From assembly GCF_030817015.1 (NCBI RefSeq), contig NZ_JAUSYS010000001.1:3472001-3536000 (forward strand): a stretch of 64,000 nucleotides of DNA, read 5' to 3'. The position numbers and the translations under genes were made by a program. Source of the stretch: Arthrobacter sp. V1I7 (lineage in GTDB: Bacteria > Actinomycetota > Actinomycetes > Actinomycetales > Micrococcaceae). Positions within the stretch are counted from its first letter, which is position 1; each line of letters opens with the position of its first letter. The notes under the pieces were generated by a model. It was not told the origin of the DNA and made no database searches. It was given only the letters and a program-made list of their open reading frames with translations. This document shows positions 1-9,463 of the stretch, one piece after another.

Positions 1-1552
1 CGCCACAGTGGAGGAGATCACCGCCGTAATTCCCGCCGCTTCGTCCCGACTCAGATCACCCCATGGAATGAGACGCAATGGGTTTCCTGCCGCCAGCCGG
101 ATACGTTCGACATCGGACGATTCGTGATCCCTCTCGCCCAGCGGCTCAACCTCCGCAATTATCAAGCGGTTGAGTTGTATCGCCCTCTCTCGCCACTGCT
201 CGCCCGTCGTACAGCCTCTAAAAAATGGTAGACCGCGACGCAGAGCGCTGACATAGTCCACGGTCTGGCCTCTCAGCCCATGGGTCTCTAGATAACCGCT
301 CGCGGCAATGTCAAGAAGCGTTTCATCACTAAGCACCACCTCCGCACCGCCGCCGGCCAGCGGCTTGATGCAGTCGTGGATAGCGAGAAGGAACGTCCCA
401 ATCGGCAACTGTGCCAAATCTGTCGGGCCAGACCCCGCGTCCCCGGCCAATCTCCTGACGAACCTCTCCACGGATTTCGCATCAGCGCCCAAACCAGCGA
501 GGAGGATTTCCCCTTCCGGCTACGGTTTCACGCCGCCACTGCCGTACGAGTTCCGCTGGACTGCGGCATTCCAAAACGGTGACGCTCTCAGCGAGCCCGT
601 CCAGCGCGACAGGTTCACCGCTGAGCGCCTTGAGAAGCGCTTCCCCCCCAGGGGCAATATCCGCAGCTCCACTCGAGCCGCCTTGAGGGGTGGTTACAGG
701 CCCGGGTACTGGCATGTCCCACTTATCGACGAAGAATCGACGCCATGTTTCGAAGGCGGGATTGGCTCCATCGTCATGCACTACGAAAATCTGGTCGACA
801 TTGGGAATGCACCGAAGTAGTTGGAACAAGGCCCACTGTGGCGGCGTGAAAAAGTAGAAACCGTGGTGGACGATCGCTCTCGTACCGCGGGCGATCCCAA
901 ACGCGGCCTCCAGAGCACGGTCAATCCGGTCACGCAAGTTGCGTGCATGACTGGTCGATTGCGTCTTAAACTCTTGAAAATCGATCCAAAGATCCGTTCG
1001 AGGCGCTGCCAGCGACGGGATCTCGTTCTCTAGCCAAGCCCACGCATCCACGGCCGCTCGGCCTAGGTCATCGCTCACGGACAGTTCTCGAGGATGAACA
1101 CCCGCAGCAGTCAGCGTATGAACGGTGCGGGAGAACTCCCGCCGAGATCTTACTAGGAGTCGTCCCATCGCAGGATCTGGAGCCATAACTCTGGCGAACC
1201 GCCTCAGTGCGTCATCAAACTGAATACCCAGCCGAAACCGGCGGCCAGTGGCTAGCTGCTGCCATTCAGAGATTTCTCGCTCATAGCTTTTGTTGCCTTC
1301 CCTCCCCAGAACGTCCGGACCGGGGAATCTTTCGAGAGGCAGCGCCATATCCGGCATCCCTGGCAGCAAGACGAGGTCCGTCAATGTCGCGATAGGCAAA
1401 CCGACGACACCCGAAGCTCGCACGCTCCTCGCAAGCGAGCCCGTTGCTGTCACATGGGAAGCGGCTTCCCAGCTGGTCCCATGCTCATTCAACATTGCAC
1501 GCAGAAACTGCTCATCAACCCGTCCGCTGGCTACAGCCTTCCATCCACCCAT
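1..1552 (-). pseudogene. AddB-like helicase/nuclease subunit, frameshifted, 3' end outside window
   Basis: The open frame from ATG 1552 (GGAGGT ribosome site, 12 bases after the helicase stop) runs to a stop at 482. Reading the minus strand on from about 510 in the next frame gives open, similar-looking protein without stops to base 1. The break falls at a CCCC run (plus strand 510-513): one G fewer would join the frames as AGREILLAGLG. The N-terminal part resembles AddB-type inactivated helicases, with HGFYFFTPPQWALFQLL followed by a strand ending IFVVHDD and later VTVLECRSPAELVRQWRRE. The C-terminal half, where AddB proteins carry a nuclease, is off the window. It is probably cotranscribed with the helicase upstream. 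The family assignment is inference from pattern; the frameshift could be a sequencing error or real decay. Confidence 0.6.
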
Positions 1553-1564
1553 TCACTACCTCCG

Positions 1565-4500
1565 CTAGATTAGAAGATCTGCCCAGGACTTGGGCTGCCC
1601 GTTTCGCGTACTCCGACGATACGGAACGTAGACCCGAAGCTGGTCTTTGGCACGCGTCAGGGCCACGTAAAGGAGCCGGGCCTCCTCACGAGCCGTTTCT
1701 AGGTCGTCTTGAGCCCAGAGGGACTGATCCTCCTCGGAGACGTTCGAGAACCTCGCCGGTCCACTTCCGCCGTTCCATTGCCAGACCACTCGAGGGAGCT
1801 CGCTGTCCCTACGTAATACGGCGACTCGCGTCGCAACGTTTTTGGGTGTCTCGAACTTCGTCCAGCTATGAGGCACTATGACGCGGTCAAACTCAAGCCC
1901 CTTGGCCTTATGGACGGTGAGAGCTGTCGTCCTGCCCTCGAGGTCGCCCCATTCAACCGGCTCGTCCTCGGCACGGTTGGTGGCTATATTCAGCTGAAGC
2001 CAGGAAAGCACTCTCTGCAAGCTGACTGGTCCGTCCTTGAAGTTTGAATCCAGAAGCGTTACCAGATGATCGAAACAGCGAACGTATCGTCTCCGCTCGG
2101 AATCATCGGTGGTCGAAGTCAACTGGGATGCCTCGGGCGCGAAGGCTCTGGCACACTCCACAATCCAAGCCATGACCGGCATGCGGCTGAGTAGCGCACC
2201 GATGGACTGGATTCGGACCCGTAGTTGCTCGAGATCCGACCTGTCGTAGGTGTCTGAGGTCGATAGGGAGCCAAGCCTGTCGTGCCACGTCTTGACCGGT
2301 GGAACGTTGACTCGCCATGAAGGATCGAATACGCCTATTGGCGGCTGCCCACGGAGAAGGCCTGCTGCCCACCTCGTCTCGCACAGCTGCAGCAGAGCTG
2401 CATCGTCCGACGGTTGCGCGACGGCCTGGAGGAGTACGTGGAGTTCTCTCACAGCTGGCGATGTAAAGAAGCTACCCCCGACAAGTAATTCGCAGGGCAA
2501 CCCTGCGGCTTGAACCTCAGATCGCACCGCAGCCGCTTGCCAGTTTCGTCGGCAGAGAATAGCGATCGACGCCTTCGGAGCCTCGCGCCTCCAGACCGCC
2601 ACGTCGACAGCCGCACGCTCCGCGAACTTGGTCACCGTAATCTGCTGGAAGGAAATCTCCTTGCTCTTGTCCGTATCTCGAATTTGAGCCCGAAGTTTCT
2701 CCGCTTCCGTATAGACCAGAAGGCCCGCCGATCCCCATCGCTCGAAGTGTGCGTGGAGCGAGTTGAGAAGGCTCGCTCCGGAGCGGAAATTGCGCGACAG
2801 AGGGTACTCGCCGAAATCATCAAGGTTTCGGGCTCTGACGCGAGAACGAAGTTCCTGGAAGGCGTTGCCTTCCGCGCCCCGAAACCTGTAGACACCCTGC
2901 TTCGCATCACCGACCGCGAACAGCCTGGCGCCAAGCAGTACTTTGATGTCCAAGATGAGCTCCATTTGAAGCGCATCAGTATCCTGGAACTCGTCGACGA
3001 AGAGGTACCGCGGCTTCATGACGCGGGGATCTTTCTGACTCCTTATAGCCGCGAGCGCGAAGGGGACGAGGTCCGAGGTGCGGATCGATTGATTCTCCAA
3101 GCAAAGTTCACGGAACCGGACAGCTATCTCGTTCACGACGAGTTGGGTTGCTCGTTGTACCTCTCCCTGCAAGCCGTCCGATCCCTCCCCACCCCAGTCA
3201 ACCCCAGGTACTTCCCCGGACTGGCCAGTGATGGGCATCAAGTCCACGCCATTATTTTCGAGGGCCGCCCAGATAGCCTCGAAATGATCCTCCCAGAGGT
3301 AGGAAGCCGGGACGCCTTGAGGGTACCTCTCAAGCAGCTTCGTGAGGTAGGGGGATAAAGCATCGTGCAGTATAGATCGAAAGGCGACGGTCTGGCGGCT
3401 AACTTTTAGCGCGGGCGACAGCCCGAGTGCGCCACCGCCCGACTGCACAATATGCTTTGCAAAGGTATGGATCGTTGTGATCTCAGCACTGCTTAGTTGC
3501 ATCATCCAAGCAAGGGCAGGGAATACGCCTCGACGGCAAAGCCGCTGCCTGAGCATCAGTGCGCGGCCAATCCTCTCCCGCATCTGTCGGGCCGCGTCGC
3601 GCGTAAAGGTCATAAGGACGATATCGTCGGCCCGAAGATCGAAAGGCATCGGGGTATCAGACTCTTGAGTATCCTCGGTGCCGCTGCACGTAGCCAGAAG
3701 GTAGATCACTCGCTCCGACATAGTTTCTGTCTTGCCTGTTCCAGCGCCTGCTGTAATTAACAAGTCGGCGTTCGCAGGAGCGTGGACGATGTTGTACTGG
3801 CCGACGTTGATCCCGCCCACTTCGTCGGCGACATCAAGGGCCCGCTTCAGGGCATTGGGAACTGGGGAGGGAAGGGCACCATCGACCACCCATGTCCCGT
3901 GTGCGTCGTCAAGGGCACTTCCGACCACGGCCCACTCAAGCAGGCGGCTGTCCTTGAACGCTTGGTACTCAATCGAGTCGAGGGATGTCTCAACTTCCGT
4001 TTGAGTAATCAAGAAGACCCGAATGCCATAGTGGAGGAGTCCGAGAAGATCATCAATCTCTACGTCATCAAGGCCTACCCGAAGGACGCTATATCGGGGA
4101 ATTATCGGGATCCCAAGAGACCGGCACAAGACATCCAGGGCCACGGCGGGATCGCCCTCGAGAACTACTGTCCCCGAGTCCGGCACAGCAAACGGCACCG
4201 ACTGTTTGCCCGGCTTTCGCTTCCTGAGTTCACGCTCGATTGGTTCAAGTCGCTTGGGCTGAAGCGCATGCTGGTCGCCTTCAATTGGAAGGAGATCAAC
4301 TGATGCCCCGGTGAGGTCAACATTAGGTCCTGAAACAATCTTCATCACAGCGGCCGGCCAGACCCAAGCGTCGACTTCGTTGCCTCCCCTGCCGAAACGC
4401 ACTCCGTTTCGCCCATGTTCTAGCAGCTCATGGACCTCTGCGCACAACCAGCGGCCAGAAGACGTGGATGTGGGTCCTTCAAACAGGATAAGCCAAACCT

Positions 4501-4828
4501 TGCACCGGGTTTCATCAGCGACCGCCAGGTAATCCTTAAACGCCGCGTACGTTGTCCAATGCACTCGTTCACCCGTCAGCGGATCAAAGTCTGTCCGCGC
4601 CCGGAATTTGATTTCCCAGTACTCGCTGCTTCCGGCCTTCGTCGTCTGCAGGTCTGGCGCTCTCCTGCGTTTGCCACCAAAGGAGATCAGGGGTGCCCTC
4701 GTACCTGATGAGTTGCCAACAGCCTCGCTCAGGTAGATGACGGCATATCGCTCAGCCAGAAGCCAGTCAGCCCACGCTATTTCGCACCGGCGCCAAGCTT
4801 GATTCTCGTCTTCGAGGGCTGATGTCAT
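1565..4828 (-). CDS. UvrD/AddA-type superfamily 1 helicase with N-terminal PD-(D/E)XK-like domain
   Basis: A 1087-aa ATP-dependent DNA helicase. Residues about 40-80 contain APDL then EYWEIK (D59, E72, K74), the D...ExK pattern of restriction-type nucleases. A Q-motif-like QYNIVHAPAN precedes Walker A TAGAGTGKT (359-367). Further motifs are TFTRDAARQM (Ia), LFVDEFQDTD (II), GDAKQGVYRFRGA (III), PLSRNFRS (IV), ALTVHKAKGLEF (V) and EEARLLYVALTRAKDQL (VI). The protein stops soon after motif VI, so it lacks the C-terminal RecB nuclease of true AddA; the N-terminal domain could replace it. The start overlaps the preceding gene by ATGA (4825-4828), implying translational coupling, and an AddB-like gene follows. 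A DNA-end-processing complex in phage defence is inferred from context. Confidence 0.85.
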   Translation of the reverse strand: MTSALEDENQAWRRCEIAWADWLLAERYAVIYLSEAVGNSSGTRAPLISFGGKRRRAPDLQTTKAGSSEYWEIKFRARTDFDPLTGERVHWTTYAAFKDYLAVADETRCKVWLILFEGPTSTSSGRWLCAEVHELLEHGRNGVRFGRGGNEVDAWVWPAAVMKIVSGPNVDLTGASVDLLPIEGDQHALQPKRLEPIERELRKRKPGKQSVPFAVPDSGTVVLEGDPAVALDVLCRSLGIPIIPRYSVLRVGLDDVEIDDLLGLLHYGIRVFLITQTEVETSLDSIEYQAFKDSRLLEWAVVGSALDDAHGTWVVDGALPSPVPNALKRALDVADEVGGINVGQYNIVHAPANADLLITAGAGTGKTETMSERVIYLLATCSGTEDTQESDTPMPFDLRADDIVLMTFTRDAARQMRERIGRALMLRQRLCRRGVFPALAWMMQLSSAEITTIHTFAKHIVQSGGGALGLSPALKVSRQTVAFRSILHDALSPYLTKLLERYPQGVPASYLWEDHFEAIWAALENNGVDLMPITGQSGEVPGVDWGGEGSDGLQGEVQRATQLVVNEIAVRFRELCLENQSIRTSDLVPFALAAIRSQKDPRVMKPRYLFVDEFQDTDALQMELILDIKVLLGARLFAVGDAKQGVYRFRGAEGNAFQELRSRVRARNLDDFGEYPLSRNFRSGASLLNSLHAHFERWGSAGLLVYTEAEKLRAQIRDTDKSKEISFQQITVTKFAERAAVDVAVWRREAPKASIAILCRRNWQAAAVRSEVQAAGLPCELLVGGSFFTSPAVRELHVLLQAVAQPSDDAALLQLCETRWAAGLLRGQPPIGVFDPSWRVNVPPVKTWHDRLGSLSTSDTYDRSDLEQLRVRIQSIGALLSRMPVMAWIVECARAFAPEASQLTSTTDDSERRRYVRCFDHLVTLLDSNFKDGPVSLQRVLSWLQLNIATNRAEDEPVEWGDLEGRTTALTVHKAKGLEFDRVIVPHSWTKFETPKNVATRVAVLRRDSELPRVVWQWNGGSGPARFSNVSEEDQSLWAQDDLETAREEARLLYVALTRAKDQLRVYVPYRRSTRNGQPKSWADLLI

Positions 4829-5427
4829 TGGTTGTCTCCAATAAGAGGCGCCACCTTAACGGCGGGCGGCGGTGGGATGATACCGTGCGCTTTCATGGCG
4901 CCTCGAAGGGCGTCCCTTTCACGGGCGATCCGTACGCGATCCTTTGCGATGGCCTCAACGGGCTTTGTCTCATTGTCTGCACTTGTCAGTCTCTTGGTCC
5001 ATTCCTGAAATACAAGGTCCTGAATTTCCTGTGGCAGCGCTGGTGTCATTCCCCATCGGGCAAGTAACTCGGCTTCCACGGTGAAGGTCGCACGAAGGGA
5101 TTCAAAGGCCCGTAGTAGCGATTCATGCTCCTCCGCGGAGACGTGGGGCGTCGGGAGGGTCGCGGCAATCGACGGCTCCTGACAGGAAACTGCTGAAACT
5201 GGCGGGACCGCGTTGGGCTTCCCAGACGATTCGCTTCGAGCTGATCTCCCAGCAGACTGGGGCGGGATCGTACCCTCTAGTCGAGACTTGAGCCGCTGGG
5301 CACGAGGATTCTTACGATGTTGAAGTTCTGCCACCAGACGCCGATGAACCTCCGAGTCGCCACTAGCGGACTTCGCCAGTTCCTCCAGTTGTTCGATCTT
5401 CATCGGGGCGTATGGCCTTACATTCAT
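4825..5427 (-). CDS. Conserved-looking 200-aa protein, first gene of the AddAB-like module
   Basis: I do not recognise a family. The protein is highly charged: residues 1-50 look helical (IEQLEELAKSASGDSEVHRR), a low-complexity Ser/Pro linker covers about 55-95, and a second helical region follows with TPALPQEIQDLVFQEWTKRL and a basic stretch RVRIARERDALRGAMKAH. It ends PPPPAVKVAPLIGDNQ. There is no signal peptide or membrane segment. Its stop overlaps the helicase start, so the two are probably made in fixed ratio; a specificity or adaptor subunit for the helicase is a guess. ATG 5427 follows GGGGAG; an in-frame ATG at 5403 is an alternative start. Confidence 0.65.
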   Translation of the reverse strand: MNVRPYAPMKIEQLEELAKSASGDSEVHRRLVAELQHRKNPRAQRLKSRLEGTIPPQSAGRSARSESSGKPNAVPPVSAVSCQEPSIAATLPTPHVSAEEHESLLRAFESLRATFTVEAELLARWGMTPALPQEIQDLVFQEWTKRLTSADNETKPVEAIAKDRVRIARERDALRGAMKAHGIIPPPPAVKVAPLIGDNQ

Positions 5428-5767
5428 GCAACTCCCCGCAGGCGGCGAAGGTCCACCTCAGATATTCGGACCACGCAGCGCCGCAATGTCCCCCCTAATA
5501 AGATACCCACCACCCTAGCAACTACGCCCTGATAATCCTGCGGATTTGCACGGGCGTCGGCTCCATGCGTGTCGTGCTGCTCCGCCCACTACGGGAGAGA
5601 ATCAGAGCCCGGGCGGACAAGCACATCACTGACCTTCGGATATCGGTGGCCGTCGCTTCTGTGCCGTTAGCCCCGCCCGGAATGAAGTCTGGGCCATCGT
5701 CCAAGACCGGTGTGCTGCAATCGAAGTGAGCTAATCGCGAAGGCGTCTTTGGTTTCAGCGCGGCTGT
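5428..5767. other. Intergenic stretch between vsr and the helicase module
   Basis: About 340 bases with no gene I can support. Both neighbours read on the minus strand, so this stretch probably holds the promoter of the 200-aa/helicase/AddB-like genes. A 60-codon minus-strand open frame at 5522-5704 has no recognisable features and is not called. Confidence 0.4.
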
Positions 5768-6199
5768 TCACCGAGGTGTTTTCTCGGAGAGCCCCCGCTT
5801 CGGGGGACCGAGAAAACTCATTAGACTTGCATCCAAGGGCGAATTTGGCGGTAGCTCGCACTCCCAAACTACGAGGACACTCCACCCCAGGGACTCCAAT
5901 TCCCGCAGCTGTCGGGCGTCGCGCTCCTGATTCTTCTCGCGCTTCAGCGCCCAAAAATCTGTGTTCGTCTTTGGTAGCCGCGAGCCAACTGAGCAGTCGT
6001 GTCCGTGCCAGAAACACCCGTTGACGAAGATGACCTTTCGACGGGCCGTGAAGACTAGGTCGGGCCGACCCGGAAGTGATCGCTCGTGAAGCCTAAACCT
6101 GTATCCGGCGCGATGCAGAAGACTGCGTAGTCGGACCTCCGGCTTCGTATTCTTGGAGCGGATCTTGGCCATATGAGCGCTCCGTTGCTCCGTGTTCAT
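5768..6199 (-). CDS. vsr: Very short patch repair endonuclease (Vsr)
   Basis: A mismatch endonuclease that nicks 5' of the T in T:G mismatches left by deamination of 5-methylcytosine, limiting the mutational cost of the neighbouring C5 methyltransferase. The sequence MNTEQRSAHMAKIRSKNTKPE opens the family, followed by GYRFRLHERSLPGRPDLVF and VIFVNGCFWHGHDC with the catalytic Asp and the His/Cys metal-site residues. A C-terminal WALKREKNQERD and a conserved LGWSVLVVWECEL finish the fold. Starting at ATG 6199 gives 143 aa, normal for Vsr; the open frame extends 48 codons further upstream but that part is not Vsr-like. It diverges from the restriction gene across about 210 bases. Confidence 0.93.
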   Translation of the reverse strand: MNTEQRSAHMAKIRSKNTKPEVRLRSLLHRAGYRFRLHERSLPGRPDLVFTARRKVIFVNGCFWHGHDCSVGSRLPKTNTDFWALKREKNQERDARQLRELESLGWSVLVVWECELPPNSPLDASLMSFLGPPKRGLSEKTPR

Positions 6200-6342
6200 G
6201 AAATCCGCCACATGATCAATCCTAGAACCCAATCGCCTTCGCCGACTGATCAAAGTCTTTTCAGACACATAGAGCGTCGTCGACAGATCCCACGTCCACG
6301 GTGTGGTCTTGCTGGTCCGGCACGAGACAGGGTTCCCTATCA

Positions 6343-6375
6343 AGTTAACCTATATAGTTTGTGACCGAGATAGTC
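6343..6375 (+). promoter_or_regulatory. Candidate promoter for the restriction endonuclease gene
   Basis: An AT-rich island in the divergent vsr/restriction-gene spacer. It contains TTAACCTATATAGTTTG, with TATAGT as a plausible -10 and a partly symmetrical AACCTATATAGTT. No C-protein gene is present nearby, so controller-type regulation is not suggested. Pattern only. Confidence 0.3.
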
Positions 6376-6409
6376 AGTGCTGAGCATTATCCGGGGAAAG
6401 GGATACGAA

Positions 6410-7609
6410 ATGAGAGAATTATCGGATCTTGAGCGTCTCAATGTCGAATTATTAGTGAGATTGGATGTACCATTCGGACTGCTAGAGCAGACAGAAACGA
6501 CTCTTGAAAAGGCTTATTCGGATGCTACGCAAGAGTTTCGTGAGTTCTTAGTTTCCACGGGCATTCACGACTACGCCAAGCGAGGCCAAGGTCAAGAAGC
6601 AAAGATCATTCGCATGGCAACGATTATGGAGAATGGCGCGTTTCTGAGGTCAGAAGTTGCCATGTACAGGCCCTGCACCAAAAAAGGTGACCCACGGTTT
6701 CGGATTTCACATATTAAGAAAATCTGCATGTCTGGTGATATAGCTGCAGTGCTATATCTAGATGACGAACTCTTTGTGCTTCGACTCGGTGAATCGGATA
6801 TTGAAGCTGAATTGGAACGTCCAGGGGCGCTCCAAGACGTTCTGGGCGGGATAGCGAGAAATAGACTCTCGGCGTCGCAGGAGTTGCTTCAGATGATTCT
6901 TGATCTGGCGGAGCGCGGTTTCATCAAGACCCACAGGGCCGGCGACACGGCAGTAGGGCATCTTCTAGAGACAGAATTGGGTATTTCGGCCAACTCCAGC
7001 AAAGCACCCGACTACAAGGGAATCGAGATTAAGTCCACGAGGGCAAGAGTGCAGAATCGGCACACGATGTTCGCCAAAGTGCCTGACTGGCATCGGAGCA
7101 CGCTGTCGAGTACGGCGGAATTCCTCGAGCTTTTTGGCTACGACCGACGGGGATTTCCTGAACTGAACTGCGAAGTCGGCGCCAAACGAGCCAATTCTCA
7201 AGGTTTGAGACTGCGAGTCTCCGCGGACGAAACGGTACTCGAAGAATTCTGCGAAAGGCAGCACTCAGCGTTCCGATTGCGCTGGACTCTGGAGTCGCTG
7301 CGGACTGCACTAAAACGAAAACACGCCGAAACATTCTGGGTAAAAGCAACGTCCGAGCTGAGGCATGACGGAGAGTACGTGCGCTTCGACTCGATCGTCC
7401 ATACGAGCAAACCTGTGCTCAATCAAGTCGTACCGCTTCTAGCATCAGGAGCCATCACTGTCGATCACCTCATCTCAAAGAAACCGGGAAAAGGTGTCAA
7501 AGAACAAGGCCCACTGTTCAAGATTGCGGATCGTGAATTCGACGCACTCTTTCCACTCATTGAGGTCTATCAGCTAAGTCAAGGATTCGTTGGGCGATCT
7601 CGACGTTAG
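6410..7609 (+). CDS. MvaI/BcnI-family type II restriction endonuclease
   Basis: A 399-aa predicted restriction enzyme. The catalytic region at about 178-211 reads GDTAVGHLLETELGI then APDYKGIEIKSTR, giving D201, E206 and K208 of a PD-(D/E)XK site; this arrangement is characteristic of the MvaI/BcnI family, whose characterised members cut CCWGG or CCSGG. Residues 43-130 form a separate N-terminal domain (FREFL, HDY, MYRPCTKKGDPRF, LYLDDELFVLRL) that resembles the N-terminus of the nuclease at 9464-10378. ATG 6410 is chosen because a GGGGAAAGGG site lies 8 bases upstream; GTG 6377 would add 11 residues without such a site. It converges on the methyltransferase across a hairpin. Base composition is noticeably AT-richer than the flanking chromosome. 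Confidence 0.88.
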   Translation: MRELSDLERLNVELLVRLDVPFGLLEQTETTLEKAYSDATQEFREFLVSTGIHDYAKRGQGQEAKIIRMATIMENGAFLRSEVAMYRPCTKKGDPRFRISHIKKICMSGDIAAVLYLDDELFVLRLGESDIEAELERPGALQDVLGGIARNRLSASQELLQMILDLAERGFIKTHRAGDTAVGHLLETELGISANSSKAPDYKGIEIKSTRARVQNRHTMFAKVPDWHRSTLSSTAEFLELFGYDRRGFPELNCEVGAKRANSQGLRLRVSADETVLEEFCERQHSAFRLRWTLESLRTALKRKHAETFWVKATSELRHDGEYVRFDSIVHTSKPVLNQVVPLLASGAITVDHLISKKPGKGVKEQGPLFKIADREFDALFPLIEVYQLSQGFVGRSRR

Positions 7610-7617
7610 AGATAGAT

Positions 7618-7655
7618 AAGTCCGGCGCCGAGCATGTCTGTTCGGCGCCGGACTT
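7618..7655. terminator. Bidirectional hairpin between convergent restriction and methylase genes
   Basis: A perfect 14-bp stem AAGTCCGGCGCCGA / TCGGCGCCGGACTT with a 10-base loop sits just past the restriction gene stop and before the convergent methyltransferase stop. There is no strong T tract, but position and stem strength fit a two-way terminator. Confidence 0.8.
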
Positions 7656-7708
7656 CGCCTGACCGCTCTCATTCAAAGCTTGAACCAGACTTCCGGCACA
7701 GCTCAACA

Positions 7709-9082
7709 CTACGAACCGTTTAACACCTTAGAGACCATCTTCCCGACAGCGAGGGATAGCCAAGGGGATACTGCGTTGCCCACTTGCGAGTATTGGGGCA
7801 CTTCCACCCGCCGTCTGTGTGCCCCCGTCGTCTCTTTGCCCAGGAATTCGAATGCTGCCGGGAAACCTTGGAAGCGTGCCATCTCCCTTACTGTGAAAAT
7901 ACGCGGCTCCAGTGGATGGACATAGTCGTCCGGCAATGTCACTACTGTTCTCGCAGGACTCTTCCAACCCAGGACTTTCTGGGAATGCTTTTTTGTGGCG
8001 AGACTGATAACCAATTGGCAAAGCTCATCCAGCGTGGATGCCAGAACATTGCCGTCTGGAGATGTAGCTGGCATCTCGGCGTCCAACAGTTGCGTCTTCA
8101 CGTAGAGCATCGCATCCGACTCTGGCAAGGACGCAGCACGACTCACCACTCGTTGATCAAGCCCGGCACCCGCTAAGTACTGATAGAGGCGAAACCGTTC
8201 GACCGTCCGCGCCGCATGTTTACGAGGCACGTGATTCTGTTCGTCTCGTCTTGCCTTCAGCCGAAGCTTCCAGCCCACGTCACGCATTTCCTTGACATAC
8301 TCGCGGTTTCGCGGCCGGCTTACTTTGCTGGCGTGGGGTGAGAGGTCGGATATGGCATCCTCGACCGTACGAACACTTGAGCGCTCTACGGTTGGTACCG
8401 GTGCCAGATCGGGCAAAGGAAGGGTCATGACATCAGCGAAGTCCGACTTCCACAACACGCCGGTAGACCGAAGGCCCCGCCCCTTGGCTACGTCTGCTCG
8501 GACACCGATGATCATTAGACGTGGCCGGTGTTGAGGCGCACCGTAATGCATGGCATTCACTAACACCCCCTGAACAACGTACCCCGGTTCAGTCTCTGCC
8601 AGAGCTTGCTGCAATTGGACGAACGAGGACTCTTCATCGGGCGTGAAGCGCTGGTTCATCCCGACGACATTCTCGATGACAACTGCCTTGGGCTTGGTCC
8701 GGGCAACGAACTCCAGATACTCCCAGGGTAGCTTGTTCCGGACATCGTCCCGGTTGCGGCGGCCAGCAAGCGAAAATCCTTGGCAAGGGGGTCCTCCAAC
8801 GACTAGGTCGATTCCTTCTGCCGCCAAACCGGACATTATGTCGTCCTCCGCCAGCAGCGAGTTCAGCTCGCGTACCAGCACGCCTCTCTTGACCTGATCA
8901 GCCACCGGGCTGGCGACGTACTGCAGCCACTCCTGCATGTCCGATGCGTCATCGACCAGATTGTGGAAGAACGTCCTCGCCGCCATGTCGGATTTTTCAA
9001 CGGCGACTACCAGTTCCCCTCCCGCTCTCTCAATGCCCAGAGAGAGTCCACCGCACCCGGCGAAGAGATCAACGTATTTCAT
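7709..9082 (-). CDS. DNA (cytosine-5-)-methyltransferase
   Basis: Transfers methyl from S-adenosylmethionine to C5 of cytosine, protecting host DNA from the partner endonuclease. From ATG 9082 the protein opens MKYVDLFAGCGGLSLG (motif I), then GGPPCQGFSLAGRR (motif IV with catalytic Cys), VVIENVVGM (VI), QHRPRLMIIGVR (VIII), SPARTVVTLPDDY (IX) and SQVGNAVSPWLSLAVGK (X). The order is that of canonical m5C enzymes, 457 aa. The open frame begins 34 codons earlier, but the family starts at motif I, so 9082 is preferred. Together with Vsr and the MvaI/BcnI-like nuclease it forms a complete type II system, probably recognising a CCNGG-type site (inference from family). Confidence 0.93.
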   Translation of the reverse strand: MKYVDLFAGCGGLSLGIERAGGELVVAVEKSDMAARTFFHNLVDDASDMQEWLQYVASPVADQVKRGVLVRELNSLLAEDDIMSGLAAEGIDLVVGGPPCQGFSLAGRRNRDDVRNKLPWEYLEFVARTKPKAVVIENVVGMNQRFTPDEESSFVQLQQALAETEPGYVVQGVLVNAMHYGAPQHRPRLMIIGVRADVAKGRGLRSTGVLWKSDFADVMTLPLPDLAPVPTVERSSVRTVEDAISDLSPHASKVSRPRNREYVKEMRDVGWKLRLKARRDEQNHVPRKHAARTVERFRLYQYLAGAGLDQRVVSRAASLPESDAMLYVKTQLLDAEMPATSPDGNVLASTLDELCQLVISLATKKHSQKVLGWKSPARTVVTLPDDYVHPLEPRIFTVREMARFQGFPAAFEFLGKETTGAHRRRVEVPQYSQVGNAVSPWLSLAVGKMVSKVLNGS

Positions 9083-9463
9083 CACTGCCCTATTCTGTCT
9101 GATTCTCGGATGATTTTCCAGGACCAATTTTCCCGCGGAGATCCCATACCGGAACCATATTGCCGAGCACTGACAGAACTTCATCTGCTGGTGTGGCCGT
9201 CTACCCCTGGGCGGCGTCGGTCATGCTCTCCCGGCCGCGGCCAGTCGGCAGTTCATTGTTTCACAGACCCCGACCGCCACGCGCGCGACGAGCTCGACCG
9301 AGTGGCGAAGTATCCCGTCCGACGTAGAGGTTAGTTCTAGAACGAGCGGCTCAAGGGCTACATTTGCCGCACAGCACACTGATGTGTGGCCGGGCCACCG
9401 GAGTTCACACAGGTGCGTCGTCAAGCTTCATTTCCTCAGCGGGACGATCAGATCAAGCCGTTC
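9083..9463. other. Intergenic stretch upstream of the methyltransferase
   Basis: About 380 bases without a supportable gene. A 67-codon minus-strand open frame (9221-9424) shows no family signal. The stretch must carry the methyltransferase promoter, but no clear -35/-10 pair is visible. Confidence 0.4.

Noticed and set aside
2510..3358. A 282-codon plus-strand open frame inside the helicase gene
   Set aside because: No family signal; the minus strand carries all SF1 helicase motifs across this interval.
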